Assembly (NCBI RefSeq): GCF_044197065.1
Contig: NZ_JBIQOI010000006.1
Location: 194,785 to 258,784 of the forward strand
Source of the DNA: Kluyvera ascorbata_C
GTDB taxonomy: Bacteria > Pseudomonadota > Gammaproteobacteria > Enterobacterales > Enterobacteriaceae
Direction of reading: 5' to 3'
Length of the DNA: 64,000 nt
The number at the start of each line of letters is the position of its first letter. Within the stretch, counting starts at the first letter, position 1. Below are positions 1 to 9,211 of the stretch, in pieces. The translations under genes and the position numbers were made by a program. The notes beneath the pieces were generated by a model. The model had not been told where the DNA came from. It did no database searches and saw nothing but the letters and a program-made list of their open reading frames with translations.

Positions 1-1204
1 TTTTGCGCAAACGGCGAAAGACGGTGGCGCGGGCGCGCTGCTGGTCAGCCGTAAGCTGGATATCGACCTACCACAGCTCGTGGTAAGCGATACTCGCCTG
101 GCATTTGGCGAACTGGCCGCCTGGGTGCGCCAGCAGGTTCCTGCTCGCGTGGTGGCCCTGACCGGTTCTTCCGGTAAAACCTCGGTAAAAGAGATGACCG
201 CCGCCATTCTTGGCCAGTGCGGCAACACGCTTTATACCGCAGGTAATCTCAATAATGATATCGGCGTGCCGATGACATTACTGCGCTTAACGCCGGAACA
301 TCAGTTTGCGGTGATTGAGCTTGGTGCAAACCACCAGGGCGAAATTGCCTGGACCGTTGGCCTTACCTGCCCGGAAGCGGCGCTGGTGAACAATTTAGCG
401 GCTGCGCACCTGGAAGGTTTTGGTTCACTGGCGGGCGTCGCGAAAGCGAAAGGTGAAATCTTCACCGGCCTGCCGGACAGCGGCATTGCGATTCTGAATG
501 CCGATAACAACGACTGGGCCAACTGGCAGCAGGTGATTGGCGATCGTACCGTCTGGCGTTTTTCTCCCAATGCGGCGGGGAGTGATTTCCACGCCTCTGA
601 GGTTCGTATTACCTCGCAGGGTACTGAATTTACGCTGCATACGCCGAACGGCAGCATCGACGTGCTGCTGCCGCTGCCGGGTCGCCATAACATCGCGAAC
701 GCGCTTGCCGCGACCGCACTGGCAACCGCTGTTGGTGCAGACTTAAGTGCGGTGAAAGCCGGGCTGGCACAGCTGAAAGCGGTGCCGGGGCGTTTGTTCC
801 CGATTCACCTGACGGACAACCAACTGGTGTTGGATGACTCCTACAACGCAAACGTCGGTTCTATGACGGCGGCGGTGCAGGTGCTGTCTGAAATGCCGGG
901 CTACCGCGTGTTGGTGGTTGGCGATATGGCAGAGCTTGGCGCCGAAAGCGAAGCGTGCCACATCCAGGTAGGAAACGCTGCCAAAGCGGCGGGTATTGAC
1001 CGAGTTCTGAGCGTCGGCACATTAAGCCAGGCGATTAGCACTGCCAGCGGGGCAGGGGAGCACTTCACCGATAAAACCTCGGCAATTGCTCGCCTTAAAA
1101 CGCTGATTAACGAACATAAAACTATCACCATTCTGGTGAAAGGATCACGCAGTGCCGCCATGGAAGAGGTCGTACGCGCATTACAGGAGAACGGGACATG
1201 TTAG
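1..1204 (+). CDS. murF: UDP-MurNAc-tripeptide--D-Ala-D-Ala ligase, 5' end outside window
   Basis: MurF adds D-Ala-D-Ala to UDP-MurNAc-tripeptide in the cytoplasm, the last step of soluble peptidoglycan precursor synthesis. The reading frame is open from base 2, so the gene enters from beyond the left edge; about 400 of roughly 452 residues are visible. The Mur-ligase P-loop TGSSGKTS lies at bases 161-184. The central HNIANALAA segment and the DDSYNANVGSM motif near base 835 are typical of MurF. A GTG at base 80 is internal, not the start. The 3' end overlaps mraY by 7 bases, as is usual in the dcw cluster, implying translational coupling. I see no disruption. Confidence 0.97.
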   Translation, partial: FAQTAKDGGAGALLVSRKLDIDLPQLVVSDTRLAFGELAAWVRQQVPARVVALTGSSGKTSVKEMTAAILGQCGNTLYTAGNLNNDIGVPMTLLRLTPEHQFAVIELGANHQGEIAWTVGLTCPEAALVNNLAAAHLEGFGSLAGVAKAKGEIFTGLPDSGIAILNADNNDWANWQQVIGDRTVWRFSPNAAGSDFHASEVRITSQGTEFTLHTPNGSIDVLLPLPGRHNIANALAATALATAVGADLSAVKAGLAQLKAVPGRLFPIHLTDNQLVLDDSYNANVGSMTAAVQVLSEMPGYRVLVVGDMAELGAESEACHIQVGNAAKAAGIDRVLSVGTLSQAISTASGAGEHFTDKTSAIARLKTLINEHKTITILVKGSRSAAMEEVVRALQENGTC

Positions 1205-2280
1205 TGTGGCTGGCCGAACATCTGGTCAAATATTATTCCGGCTTTAACGTCTTTTCCTATCTGACGTTTCGCGCCATCGTCAGCCTGCTGACCGCGCTGT
1301 TCATCTCTTTGTGGATGGGCCCGCGCATGATTGCCCGTCTGCAAAAAATGTCGTTTGGTCAGGTTGTTCGTAACGACGGTCCTGAATCTCACTTCAGTAA
1401 ACGCGGTACCCCGACGATGGGCGGAATCATGATCCTGACCGCGATCACGGTCTCCGTGCTGCTGTGGGCCTATCCGTCAAACCCGTACGTCTGGTGCGTG
1501 CTGACGGTGCTGATTGGCTACGGCATTATCGGTTTCGTTGATGACTACCGCAAAGTGGTTCGTAAAGACACCAAAGGGCTTATCGCGCGCTGGAAATACT
1601 TCTGGATGTCGGTGATCGCACTGGGCGTGGCTTTTGCGCTGTACCTTGCCGGTAAAGATACACCGGCTACCGAACTGGTGGTGCCATTCTTCAAGGACAT
1701 CATGCCGCAGTTGGGCCTGCTCTACATCCTGTTGGCTTACTTCGTTATCGTCGGTACCGGCAACGCCGTTAACCTGACCGATGGCCTCGACGGCTTGGCC
1801 ATTATGCCGACCGTCTTCGTGGCGGCGGGCTTTGCGCTGGTGGCGTGGGCGACCGGTAACATGAACTTTGCGAGCTATCTGCACATTCCTTACCTGCGTC
1901 ATGCGGGTGAACTGGTGATCGTTTGTACGGCGATTGTTGGCGCGGGACTCGGCTTCCTGTGGTTCAACACCTATCCGGCACAGGTCTTTATGGGCGATGT
2001 CGGCTCACTGGCACTGGGCGGCGCGCTGGGCATTATTGCCGTGCTGCTGCGTCAGGAGTTCCTGCTGGTGATCATGGGCGGTGTCTTTGTGGTTGAAACC
2101 CTGTCGGTAATTCTGCAGGTGGGCTCCTTCAAGCTGCGCGGTCAGCGCATCTTCCGTATGGCGCCGATTCACCACCACTATGAACTGAAAGGCTGGCCGG
2201 AACCGCGCGTTATCGTGCGCTTCTGGATTATTTCGCTGATGCTGGTGCTGATTGGCCTGGCAACGCTGAAGGTACGTTAA
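1198..2280 (+). CDS. mraY: phospho-N-acetylmuramoyl-pentapeptide-transferase (MraY)
   Basis: MraY transfers phospho-MurNAc-pentapeptide to undecaprenyl phosphate, giving lipid I at the inner face of the cytoplasmic membrane. The protein has 360 residues, the same as E. coli MraY, with about ten hydrophobic segments. Family motifs are visible: FVDDYRK (the Asp pair near residues 115-116), NLTDGLDGLA, FMGDVGSLALGG with the catalytic Asp near 267, and the late HHHYELKGW loop. ATG lies inside the end of murF, and murD begins 2 bases after its stop, so it sits within one long dcw transcript. Confidence 0.98.
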   Translation: MLVWLAEHLVKYYSGFNVFSYLTFRAIVSLLTALFISLWMGPRMIARLQKMSFGQVVRNDGPESHFSKRGTPTMGGIMILTAITVSVLLWAYPSNPYVWCVLTVLIGYGIIGFVDDYRKVVRKDTKGLIARWKYFWMSVIALGVAFALYLAGKDTPATELVVPFFKDIMPQLGLLYILLAYFVIVGTGNAVNLTDGLDGLAIMPTVFVAAGFALVAWATGNMNFASYLHIPYLRHAGELVIVCTAIVGAGLGFLWFNTYPAQVFMGDVGSLALGGALGIIAVLLRQEFLLVIMGGVFVVETLSVILQVGSFKLRGQRIFRMAPIHHHYELKGWPEPRVIVRFWIISLMLVLIGLATLKVR

Positions 2281-2282
2281 TC

Positions 2283-3599
2283 ATGGCAGATTACCTGGGT
2301 AAAAACGTCGTCATTATTGGTCTTGGACTGACCGGGCTTTCCTGCGTGGATTTTTTCCTCGCGCAGAACATCACGCCACGCGTGATGGATACCCGAGCGA
2401 CGCCACCCGGTCTGGATAAACTGCCGGAAGCGGTAGAGCGTTATGTCGGCGGGCTGAACGAAGACTGGCTGATGGCAGCCGACCTGATTGTCGCAAGCCC
2501 GGGTATGGCGCTGGCAAACCCGGCGTTGAGCCGTGCCGCGGATGCGGGCATTGAAATTGTCGGCGACATCGAACTGTTCTGCCGTGAAGCACAGGCGCCT
2601 ATCGTGGCGATTACCGGTTCCAACGGTAAAAGCACGGTGACCACGCTGATTGGTGAAATGGCGAAAGCGGCAGGCGTGAATGTTGGTGTCGGCGGCAACA
2701 TTGGCCTGCCAGCGCTGATGCTGCTGGACCCGGCTCGTGAGCTGTACGTGCTTGAACTCTCCAGCTTCCAACTGGAAACCACCTCCAGCCTGCATGCTGC
2801 GGCGGCAACAATTCTAAACGTCACCGAAGATCATATGGATCGCTACCCGCTGGGGCTGCAGCAGTACCGTGCGGCGAAGCTGCGTATCTATGAAAACGCT
2901 AAAGTCTGCGTCGTGAACGCCGATGACGGCCTGACCATGCCGGTGCGCGGCGCGGACGAGCGCTGCGTGAGCTTCGGCGTGGACGTGGGTGACTATCACC
3001 TGAACCGCCAGCAGGGGGAAACCTGGCTGCGCGTGAAAGGCGAAAAAGTATTGAACGTCAAAGAGATGCCGCTTACCGGGCAGCATAACTACAGCAACGC
3101 CCTGGCGGCGCTGGCGCTGGCGGATGCCGTTGGCCTGCCGCGCGCGACCAGCCTGAAGGCGCTGACCACCTTTACCGGGTTGGCTCACCGCTTCCAGATT
3201 GTGCTCGACCACCGCGGCGTGCGCTGGATTAACGACTCGAAAGCGACCAACGTCGGCAGCACTGAAGCCGCCTTAAACGGTCTGCACGTCGCGGGTACGC
3301 TGTATCTGCTGCTGGGTGGTGACGGCAAATCGGCCGACTTTGAACCGCTGCAACGCTACCTGACCGGCGATAACATTCGTCTTTACTGCTTTGGCCGCGA
3401 TGGCGGTGAACTGGCCGCGCTGCGCCCGGAAATCGCTACCCAAACGGAAACCATGGAAGAGGCAATGCGCCTGATTGCGCCGCAGGTGAAAGCGGGCGAT
3501 ATGGTGCTGCTGTCTCCGGCCTGCGCCAGCCTCGACCAGTTTAAAAGCTTTGAGCAGCGCGGTGACGTGTTTGCTCGCCTGGCGAAGGAGTTAGGTTGA
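2283..3599 (+). CDS. murD: UDP-MurNAc-L-alanine--D-glutamate ligase
   Basis: MurD is the ATP-dependent ligase adding D-glutamate to UDP-MurNAc-L-Ala. It has 438 residues, equal to the E. coli enzyme. An N-terminal Rossmann-like part begins VVIIGLGLTGLS. The ATP P-loop TGSNGKST is at residues 111-118, and the C-terminal Mur-ligase domain carries NDSKATNVGS. Its TGA stop shares a base with the ATG of ftsW (TGATG at 3597-3601), which suggests coupled translation. Nothing in it is unusual. Confidence 0.98.
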   Translation: MADYLGKNVVIIGLGLTGLSCVDFFLAQNITPRVMDTRATPPGLDKLPEAVERYVGGLNEDWLMAADLIVASPGMALANPALSRAADAGIEIVGDIELFCREAQAPIVAITGSNGKSTVTTLIGEMAKAAGVNVGVGGNIGLPALMLLDPARELYVLELSSFQLETTSSLHAAAATILNVTEDHMDRYPLGLQQYRAAKLRIYENAKVCVVNADDGLTMPVRGADERCVSFGVDVGDYHLNRQQGETWLRVKGEKVLNVKEMPLTGQHNYSNALAALALADAVGLPRATSLKALTTFTGLAHRFQIVLDHRGVRWINDSKATNVGSTEAALNGLHVAGTLYLLLGGDGKSADFEPLQRYLTGDNIRLYCFGRDGGELAALRPEIATQTETMEEAMRLIAPQVKAGDMVLLSPACASLDQFKSFEQRGDVFARLAKELG

Positions 3600-4870
3600 T
3601 GCGTTTATCGCTCCCGCGCCTGAGACTGCCTCAACTGAGGCTGCCGCGTCTGCCGGGCATGCGCGTTTTCGCATGGCTGTTTGGTTGGATGTTTGCCGCG
3701 CTTAAGGGCTGGGTGATGGGCTCTCGGGAGAAAGACACCGATAGCCTGATTATGTACGACCGCACGCTGCTGTGGCTGACCCTGGGCCTGGCGGCGATTG
3801 GTTTTATTATGGTGACTTCGGCTTCAATGCCGGTGGGTCAACGTCTGGCGAACGATCCTTTCCTGTTTGCCAAGCGTGACGGCCTTTATATTCTGCTGGC
3901 GTTTTTGATGGCGCTGGTAACGCTGCGGCTGCCGATGTCGTTCTGGCAGAAGCACAGTACGTTCATGCTGATTGCCTCTATTGGTATGTTGCTGATTGTA
4001 CTGGTCGTCGGTAGCTCGGTTAACGGGGCATCGCGCTGGATTGCTTTCGGTCCGCTGCGTATTCAGCCTGCCGAACTGACCAAACTGTCGCTGTTTTGCT
4101 ATATCGCCAACTATCTGGTGCGTAAAGCCGATGAGGTGCGCAACAACCTGCGCGGCTTCTTAAAACCGATGGGCGTTATCTTCGTACTGGCGATTTTACT
4201 GCTGGCGCAGCCCGATCTTGGTACCGTGGTGGTGCTGTTTGTGACAACGCTGGCGATGCTGTTCCTGGCGGGCGCCAAGCTGTGGCAGTTCATTGCCATC
4301 ATCGGCATGGGGATCTCCGCGGTCGTCCTGCTGATCCTTGCCGAACCGTATCGTATTCGCCGCGTGACCTCCTTCTGGAACCCGTGGGAAGACCCGTTTG
4401 GCAGCGGTTACCAGCTGACTCAATCGCTGATGGCCTTTGGCCGTGGCGAGATGTGGGGCCAGGGGTTAGGTAACTCGGTGCAGAAACTGGAGTATCTACC
4501 GGAGGCGCATACCGACTTCATCTTCGCCATCATCGGCGAGGAATTGGGTTATATCGGTGTGGTACTGGCACTTTTAATGGTATTCTTCGTCGCTTTCCGC
4601 GCCATGTCCATTGGTCGCAAAGCGCTGGAGATCAACCAACGTTTTTCTGGCTTCCTGGCTTGCGCAATCGGCGTATGGTTCAGCTTCCAGGCGTTGGTAA
4701 ACGTAGGGGCAGCTGCCGGTATGTTACCGACAAAAGGCCTGACCCTGCCGTTGATAAGCTACGGTGGCTCCAGTCTTCTGATTATGTCGACGGCCATCAT
4801 GTTCTTATTACGAATTGATTATGAAACGCGTCTGGAAAAAGCCCAGGCGTTTACCCGAGGTTCTCGATGA
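3599..4870 (+). CDS. ftsW: SEDS peptidoglycan glycosyltransferase of the divisome (FtsW)
   Basis: FtsW polymerises lipid II into septal glycan together with FtsI. The ATG at 3599 overlaps the murD stop by one base; an in-frame TTG at 3596 is possible but less likely. The product has 423 residues, with ten membrane segments after about residue 50. SEDS hallmarks include WNPWEDPFGSGYQ, QSLMAFGRGE, PEAHTDFIFAIIGEELG and the late GLTLPLISYGGSS. The cytoplasmic N-terminus is about nine residues longer than my recollection of E. coli FtsW (414) because a short Arg-Leu-Pro repeat is expanded (see findings). The 3' end overlaps murG by 4 bases. Confidence 0.97.
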   Translation: MRLSLPRLRLPQLRLPRLPGMRVFAWLFGWMFAALKGWVMGSREKDTDSLIMYDRTLLWLTLGLAAIGFIMVTSASMPVGQRLANDPFLFAKRDGLYILLAFLMALVTLRLPMSFWQKHSTFMLIASIGMLLIVLVVGSSVNGASRWIAFGPLRIQPAELTKLSLFCYIANYLVRKADEVRNNLRGFLKPMGVIFVLAILLLAQPDLGTVVVLFVTTLAMLFLAGAKLWQFIAIIGMGISAVVLLILAEPYRIRRVTSFWNPWEDPFGSGYQLTQSLMAFGRGEMWGQGLGNSVQKLEYLPEAHTDFIFAIIGEELGYIGVVLALLMVFFVAFRAMSIGRKALEINQRFSGFLACAIGVWFSFQALVNVGAAAGMLPTKGLTLPLISYGGSSLLIMSTAIMFLLRIDYETRLEKAQAFTRGSR

Positions 4871-5934
4871 GCGGTCAAACAAAGCGGTTAATGGTGATGG
4901 CGGGCGGTACCGGCGGACACGTGTTCCCGGGGCTGGCGGTCGCTCACCATTTAATGGATCAGGGCTGGCAGGTGCGCTGGCTGGGAACCGCAGATCGTAT
5001 GGAAGCCGACCTGGTGCCAAAACATGGCATCGAGATTGATTTTATCCATATTTCCGGGCTGCGCGGCAAAGGTGTGAAAGCGCTGCTGCTGGCACCGATG
5101 CGTATTTTCAATGCCTGGCGTCAGGCACGCGCGATCATGAAACGCTTTAAGCCGGACGTGGTGCTGGGAATGGGCGGTTACGTCTCTGGGCCAGGCGGTT
5201 TGGCTGCGTGGTCGCTGGGTATCCCTGTTGTTCTGCATGAGCAGAACGGCATTGCCGGGCTCACCAACAAATGGCTGGCGAAGATTGCCACCAAAGTGAT
5301 GCAGGCTTTCCCGGGGGCGTTCCCGCATGCCGACGTGGTTGGCAACCCGGTACGCGTTGATGTGCTGGCGCTGCCGCTGCCGGAACAACGCCTGGCAGGC
5401 CGCGATGGCCCCGTCCGCGTGCTGGTTGTTGGTGGCTCTCAGGGTGCACGCGTTCTGAACCAGACCCTGCCACAGGTTGCGCAGCGTTTGGGTGATGCGG
5501 TAACAATTTGGCACCAGAGCGGAAAAGGCGGTCAACAAACCGTTGAACAGGCCTACGCCGATGCCGGTCAGCCGCAGCATAAAGTGACCGAATTTATTGA
5601 TGATATGGCCGAAGCGTACGCGTGGGCCGATGTGGTGGTCTGCCGCTCCGGCGCGCTGACAGTGAGCGAGATTGCGGCGGCAGGTCTGCCGGCGATTTTT
5701 GTCCCGTTCCAGCATAAAGACCGCCAGCAGTACTGGAATGCGCTGCCGCTGGAGAAAGCCGGCGCAGCGAAGATCTTTGAGCAGCCGCAGTTTACGGCTC
5801 AGGCGGTCGCGGACACGCTGGCAAGCTGGGATCGCAACACATTATTAGAGATGGCTGAGCGTGCACGTGCGACGGCCATCCCGGACGCTACCGAGCGGGT
5901 AGCAAAAGAAGTAAGCCTGGCTGCAAAGGCTTAA
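4867..5934 (+). CDS. murG: UDP-GlcNAc:lipid I N-acetylglucosaminyltransferase
   Basis: MurG is a peripheral membrane GT-B (GT28) enzyme that adds GlcNAc to lipid I, forming lipid II. The product has 355 residues. The glycine-rich GGTGGHVFPGLA loop is at residues 13-24 and binds the acceptor diphosphate. GMGGYVSGP and the second-domain GGSQGA loop follow, and the donor-site CRSGALTVSEIAAAGLPAIFVP region is near residues 260-280. ATG overlaps the ftsW stop (ATGA). A 53-base gap to murC contains a short GC-rich dyad but no clear terminator. Confidence 0.98.
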   Translation: MSGQTKRLMVMAGGTGGHVFPGLAVAHHLMDQGWQVRWLGTADRMEADLVPKHGIEIDFIHISGLRGKGVKALLLAPMRIFNAWRQARAIMKRFKPDVVLGMGGYVSGPGGLAAWSLGIPVVLHEQNGIAGLTNKWLAKIATKVMQAFPGAFPHADVVGNPVRVDVLALPLPEQRLAGRDGPVRVLVVGGSQGARVLNQTLPQVAQRLGDAVTIWHQSGKGGQQTVEQAYADAGQPQHKVTEFIDDMAEAYAWADVVVCRSGALTVSEIAAAGLPAIFVPFQHKDRQQYWNALPLEKAGAAKIFEQPQFTAQAVADTLASWDRNTLLEMAERARATAIPDATERVAKEVSLAAKA

Positions 5935-5987
5935 TCATCGCGGCGCATTTGCGTCGCCCGAATTTCAGAAGTGATGGCGTTTAGAGA

Positions 5988-7463
5988 ATGAATACACAAC
6001 AACTGGCGAAACTGCGTTCTATTGTGCCCGAGATGCGTCGCGTCCGGCACATTCACTTTGTTGGCATCGGCGGCGCCGGTATGGGCGGTATTGCTGAAGT
6101 ACTGGCCAACGAAGGATATCAGATCAGCGGTTCCGATCTGGCACCGAACCCGGTGACGCAGCAGTTGACGAAATTGGGCGCCACGATTTATTTCAACCAC
6201 CGCCCGGAAAACGTTCGCGATGCGAGCGTGGTGGTGGTCTCAACGGCTATCTCTGCCGATAACCCGGAAATCGTCGCCGCACACGAGGCGCGAATCCCGG
6301 TGATTCGCCGCGCGGAAATGCTGGCGGAGCTGATGCGTTTTCGTCACGGCATTGCTATCGCCGGGACGCACGGTAAAACCACGACCACCGCGATGGTCGC
6401 CAGCATTTACGCGGAAGCCGGGCTGGACCCGACCTTCGTCAACGGTGGCCTGGTGAAAGCCGCAGGCGTGCATGCGCGTCTGGGCCACAGCCGCTACCTG
6501 ATTGCGGAAGCCGATGAGAGCGACGCGTCGTTCCTGCATCTGCAGCCGATGGTGGCGATTGTCACCAACATCGAAGCTGACCACATGGATACCTACCAGG
6601 GCGACTTCGAAAATTTAAAGCAGACGTTTATTAATTTCCTGCACAACTTGCCGTTTTATGGTCGTGCAGTGATGTGTGTTGATGATCCGGTTATCCGTGA
6701 ACTTCTGCCACGCGTAGGCCGCCAGACCACCACCTACGGCTTCAGTGATGACGCGGACGTTCGCGTAGAAAACTACCAGCAGATTGGCCCGCAGGGGCAC
6801 TTCACGCTGGTGCGCCAGGATAAAGAAGACCTGCGCGTGACGCTGAATGCGCCGGGCCGCCATAACGCCCTGAACGCCGCTGCTGCGGTTGCGGTTGCGA
6901 CGGAAGAGGGTATTGAAGACGACGCTATCCTGCGCGCGCTGGAAAGTTTCCAGGGCACCGGCCGTCGTTTCGACTTCCTGGGCGAGTTCCCGCTGGAAGA
7001 GGTTAACGGTAAAGGAGGTACCGCGCTGCTGGTGGACGACTACGGTCACCACCCAACGGAAGTGGATGCGACCATCAAAGCCGCTCGTGCTGGCTGGCCG
7101 GACAAAAAGCTGGTGATGGTATTCCAGCCGCACCGTTATACCCGTACGCGTGACCTGTACGATGATTTTGCCCACGTACTGACTCAGGTAGATGCCCTGC
7201 TGATGCTGGATGTCTATCCGGCGGGTGAAGCACCAATTCCAGGGGCTGATAGCCGCTCGCTGTGCCGCACCATTCGCGGGCGTGGAAAAGTGGACCCCAT
7301 TCTGGTCTCCGATACGTCTCAGGTCCCGGAAATGCTGGCATCAGTACTGACGGGTAATGACCTTGTCTTAATTCAGGGCGCCGGAAATATTGGTAAAATT
7401 GCGCGTAACTTAGCTGAAATCAAACTGAAGCCGCAAACTCAGGAGGAACCGCGTCATGGCTGA
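5988..7463 (+). CDS. murC: UDP-N-acetylmuramate--L-alanine ligase
   Basis: MurC ligates L-alanine to UDP-MurNAc, the first amino acid of the stem peptide. It has 491 residues, as in E. coli. An N-terminal FVGIGGAGMGGIA dinucleotide-fold loop is at about residues 24-36. The ATP P-loop GTHGKTT is at 126-132, followed by EADESDASFLHL, and the C-terminal domain contains DDYGHHPTEV. The upstream AGAGA before ATG is a modest ribosome site. The stop overlaps the ddlB start by 8 bases. Confidence 0.98.
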   Translation: MNTQQLAKLRSIVPEMRRVRHIHFVGIGGAGMGGIAEVLANEGYQISGSDLAPNPVTQQLTKLGATIYFNHRPENVRDASVVVVSTAISADNPEIVAAHEARIPVIRRAEMLAELMRFRHGIAIAGTHGKTTTTAMVASIYAEAGLDPTFVNGGLVKAAGVHARLGHSRYLIAEADESDASFLHLQPMVAIVTNIEADHMDTYQGDFENLKQTFINFLHNLPFYGRAVMCVDDPVIRELLPRVGRQTTTYGFSDDADVRVENYQQIGPQGHFTLVRQDKEDLRVTLNAPGRHNALNAAAAVAVATEEGIEDDAILRALESFQGTGRRFDFLGEFPLEEVNGKGGTALLVDDYGHHPTEVDATIKAARAGWPDKKLVMVFQPHRYTRTRDLYDDFAHVLTQVDALLMLDVYPAGEAPIPGADSRSLCRTIRGRGKVDPILVSDTSQVPEMLASVLTGNDLVLIQGAGNIGKIARNLAEIKLKPQTQEEPRHG

Positions 7464-8376
7464 TAAGATCGCGGTTCTTTTGGGCGGAACTTCTGCCGAA
7501 CGCGACGTGTCGTTAAACTCCGGCACGGCGGTGCTGGCCGGTCTTCGCGAAGCGGGCATTGATGCGCATGCGGTCGACCCGAAAGAGACAGATGTTACCC
7601 AACTGAAAAATATGGGTTTTCAGAAAGTGTTTATTGCGCTGCATGGTCGCGGCGGTGAAGATGGCACGCTTCAGGGGTTACTGGAACTGCTTAAGCTTCC
7701 GTATACCGGCAGCGGCGTGATGGCTTCAGCTATTTCGATGGATAAACTGCGCAGCAAATTGCTGTGGCAGGGCGCGGGATTACCGGTTGCTCCTTGGGTT
7801 GCCGTCGAGCGCGAAGCCTTTAATAGCGGGCTTTCCAGCGAGGTTCAGGCGCAGATTTCCGCACTCGGACTGCCGCTTATCGTTAAGCCGAGCCGCGAAG
7901 GTTCAAGCGTCGGGATGTCGAAAGTCACCGAGAGTGGCGACCTGGCTGAAGCGTTAACGCAAGCGTTTCAACATGATGACGAAGTTCTGGTAGAAAAATG
8001 GCTCAGTGGGCCAGAATTTACGGTAGCGGTACTCGGTGAAGAAATTTTGCCGACAGTTCGCATCCAACCTGCCGGAACCTTCTATGATTATGAGGCGAAG
8101 TATCTCTCTGATGAGACGAAATATTTCTGCCCTGGTTGTGAGGAACCCACCCAGGAATCGGAAATGCAGTCTTTAGTACTGAAAGCCTGGAAAGTTTTAG
8201 GCTGCCGTGGATGGGGTCGCATTGACGTCATGCAGGACAGCGATGGTCAATATTATCTGCTGGAGGCGAACACCTCTCCGGGGATGACCAGCCACAGTCT
8301 GGTGCCGATGGCGGCGCGTCAGGCGGGAATGAGCTTCTCGCAACTGGTAGTACGAATTCTGGACCTGGCGGGGTGA
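7456..8376 (+). CDS. ddlB: D-alanine--D-alanine ligase B
   Basis: DdlB is an ATP-grasp enzyme making D-Ala-D-Ala for MurF, and the family is the target of D-cycloserine. It has 306 residues, identical in length to E. coli DdlB. The active-site Glu15 lies in GGTSAERDVSLNSG. The Ser of SREGSSVGMSK (near 150) and the Tyr of DYEAKYLSDETKYFCP (near 216) are present, and the metal-binding LLEANTSPGMT occurs at the C-terminus. ATG overlaps murC and is preceded by AGGAGG within the murC end. ftsQ starts 2 bases downstream of its stop. Confidence 0.98.
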   Translation: MADKIAVLLGGTSAERDVSLNSGTAVLAGLREAGIDAHAVDPKETDVTQLKNMGFQKVFIALHGRGGEDGTLQGLLELLKLPYTGSGVMASAISMDKLRSKLLWQGAGLPVAPWVAVEREAFNSGLSSEVQAQISALGLPLIVKPSREGSSVGMSKVTESGDLAEALTQAFQHDDEVLVEKWLSGPEFTVAVLGEEILPTVRIQPAGTFYDYEAKYLSDETKYFCPGCEEPTQESEMQSLVLKAWKVLGCRGWGRIDVMQDSDGQYYLLEANTSPGMTSHSLVPMAARQAGMSFSQLVVRILDLAG

Positions 8377-8377
8377 T

Positions 8378-9211
8378 ATGTCGCAGGCTGCGCTGAATAC
8401 GCGGAACCGTGAAGAAGAAGAGTACGCTGCTTCACGGCGCAATAATGGAACGCATCTGGTGGGAGTTATCTTCCTGCTGGCGGTGTTGTGTACCGTGTTC
8501 GTTAGCGGCTGGGTCGTGCTGGGCTGGATGGAAGATGCGCAACGTTTGCCCATCTCAAAACTGGTGGTGACTGGCGATCGTCATTACACGCGTAACGATG
8601 ATATTCGACAGTCCATTCTGGCTCTGGGATCGCCGGGAACCTTTATGACTCAGGACGTGAACATCGTTCAGAGTCAAATTGAACGCCTGCCGTGGATTAA
8701 ACAGGCAAGCGTCAGAAAGCAGTGGCCGGACGAATTGAAGATTCATCTGGTTGAATATGTGCCCATTGCGCGTTGGAATGATCAGCACATGGTAGATGCC
8801 GAGGGGAATGCCTTCAGCGTACCCGCCGATCGAACCAGCAAGCAGAATTTACCTATGCTCTATGGCCCTGAAGGTAGTGCAAGCGAAGTATTGCAGGGCT
8901 ATCACGACATGGGAGCGATGCTCGCGAAAGGGAAGTTCACGTTGAAGGTTGCGGCGATGACCGCGCGCCGTTCGTGGCAGCTGACGCTTGATAACGGTAT
9001 CAAGCTGAATCTGGGACGGGGCGATACGATGAAGCGGCTGGAACGTTTTTTAGAACTGTATCCGGTTCTACAACAGCAGGCGCAAACAGACGGTAATCGG
9101 ATTAGTTATGTTGACTTGCGTTATGACTCGGGGGCGGCAGTAGGCTGGGAACCTGCTCCTGCGGCGGACACTAATCAACAACAGAATCAGGCACAGGCAG
9201 AACAACAATGA
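8378..9211 (+). CDS. ftsQ: cell division protein FtsQ
   Basis: FtsQ is a bitopic inner-membrane protein that links FtsB-FtsL to the divisome. It has 277 residues, about the E. coli length. A charged cytoplasmic N-terminus ends with RRNNGTH, then one membrane span (about residues 26-48: LVGVIFLLAVLCTVFVSGWVV). A POTRA domain follows, starting LPISKLVVTGDRHYTRNDDIR, then the beta domain ending YDSGAAVGW. A Gln-rich tail (NQQQNQAQAEQQ) closes it. Its last 4 bases overlap the ftsA ATG. Confidence 0.97.
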   Translation: MSQAALNTRNREEEEYAASRRNNGTHLVGVIFLLAVLCTVFVSGWVVLGWMEDAQRLPISKLVVTGDRHYTRNDDIRQSILALGSPGTFMTQDVNIVQSQIERLPWIKQASVRKQWPDELKIHLVEYVPIARWNDQHMVDAEGNAFSVPADRTSKQNLPMLYGPEGSASEVLQGYHDMGAMLAKGKFTLKVAAMTARRSWQLTLDNGIKLNLGRGDTMKRLERFLELYPVLQQQAQTDGNRISYVDLRYDSGAAVGWEPAPAADTNQQQNQAQAEQQ

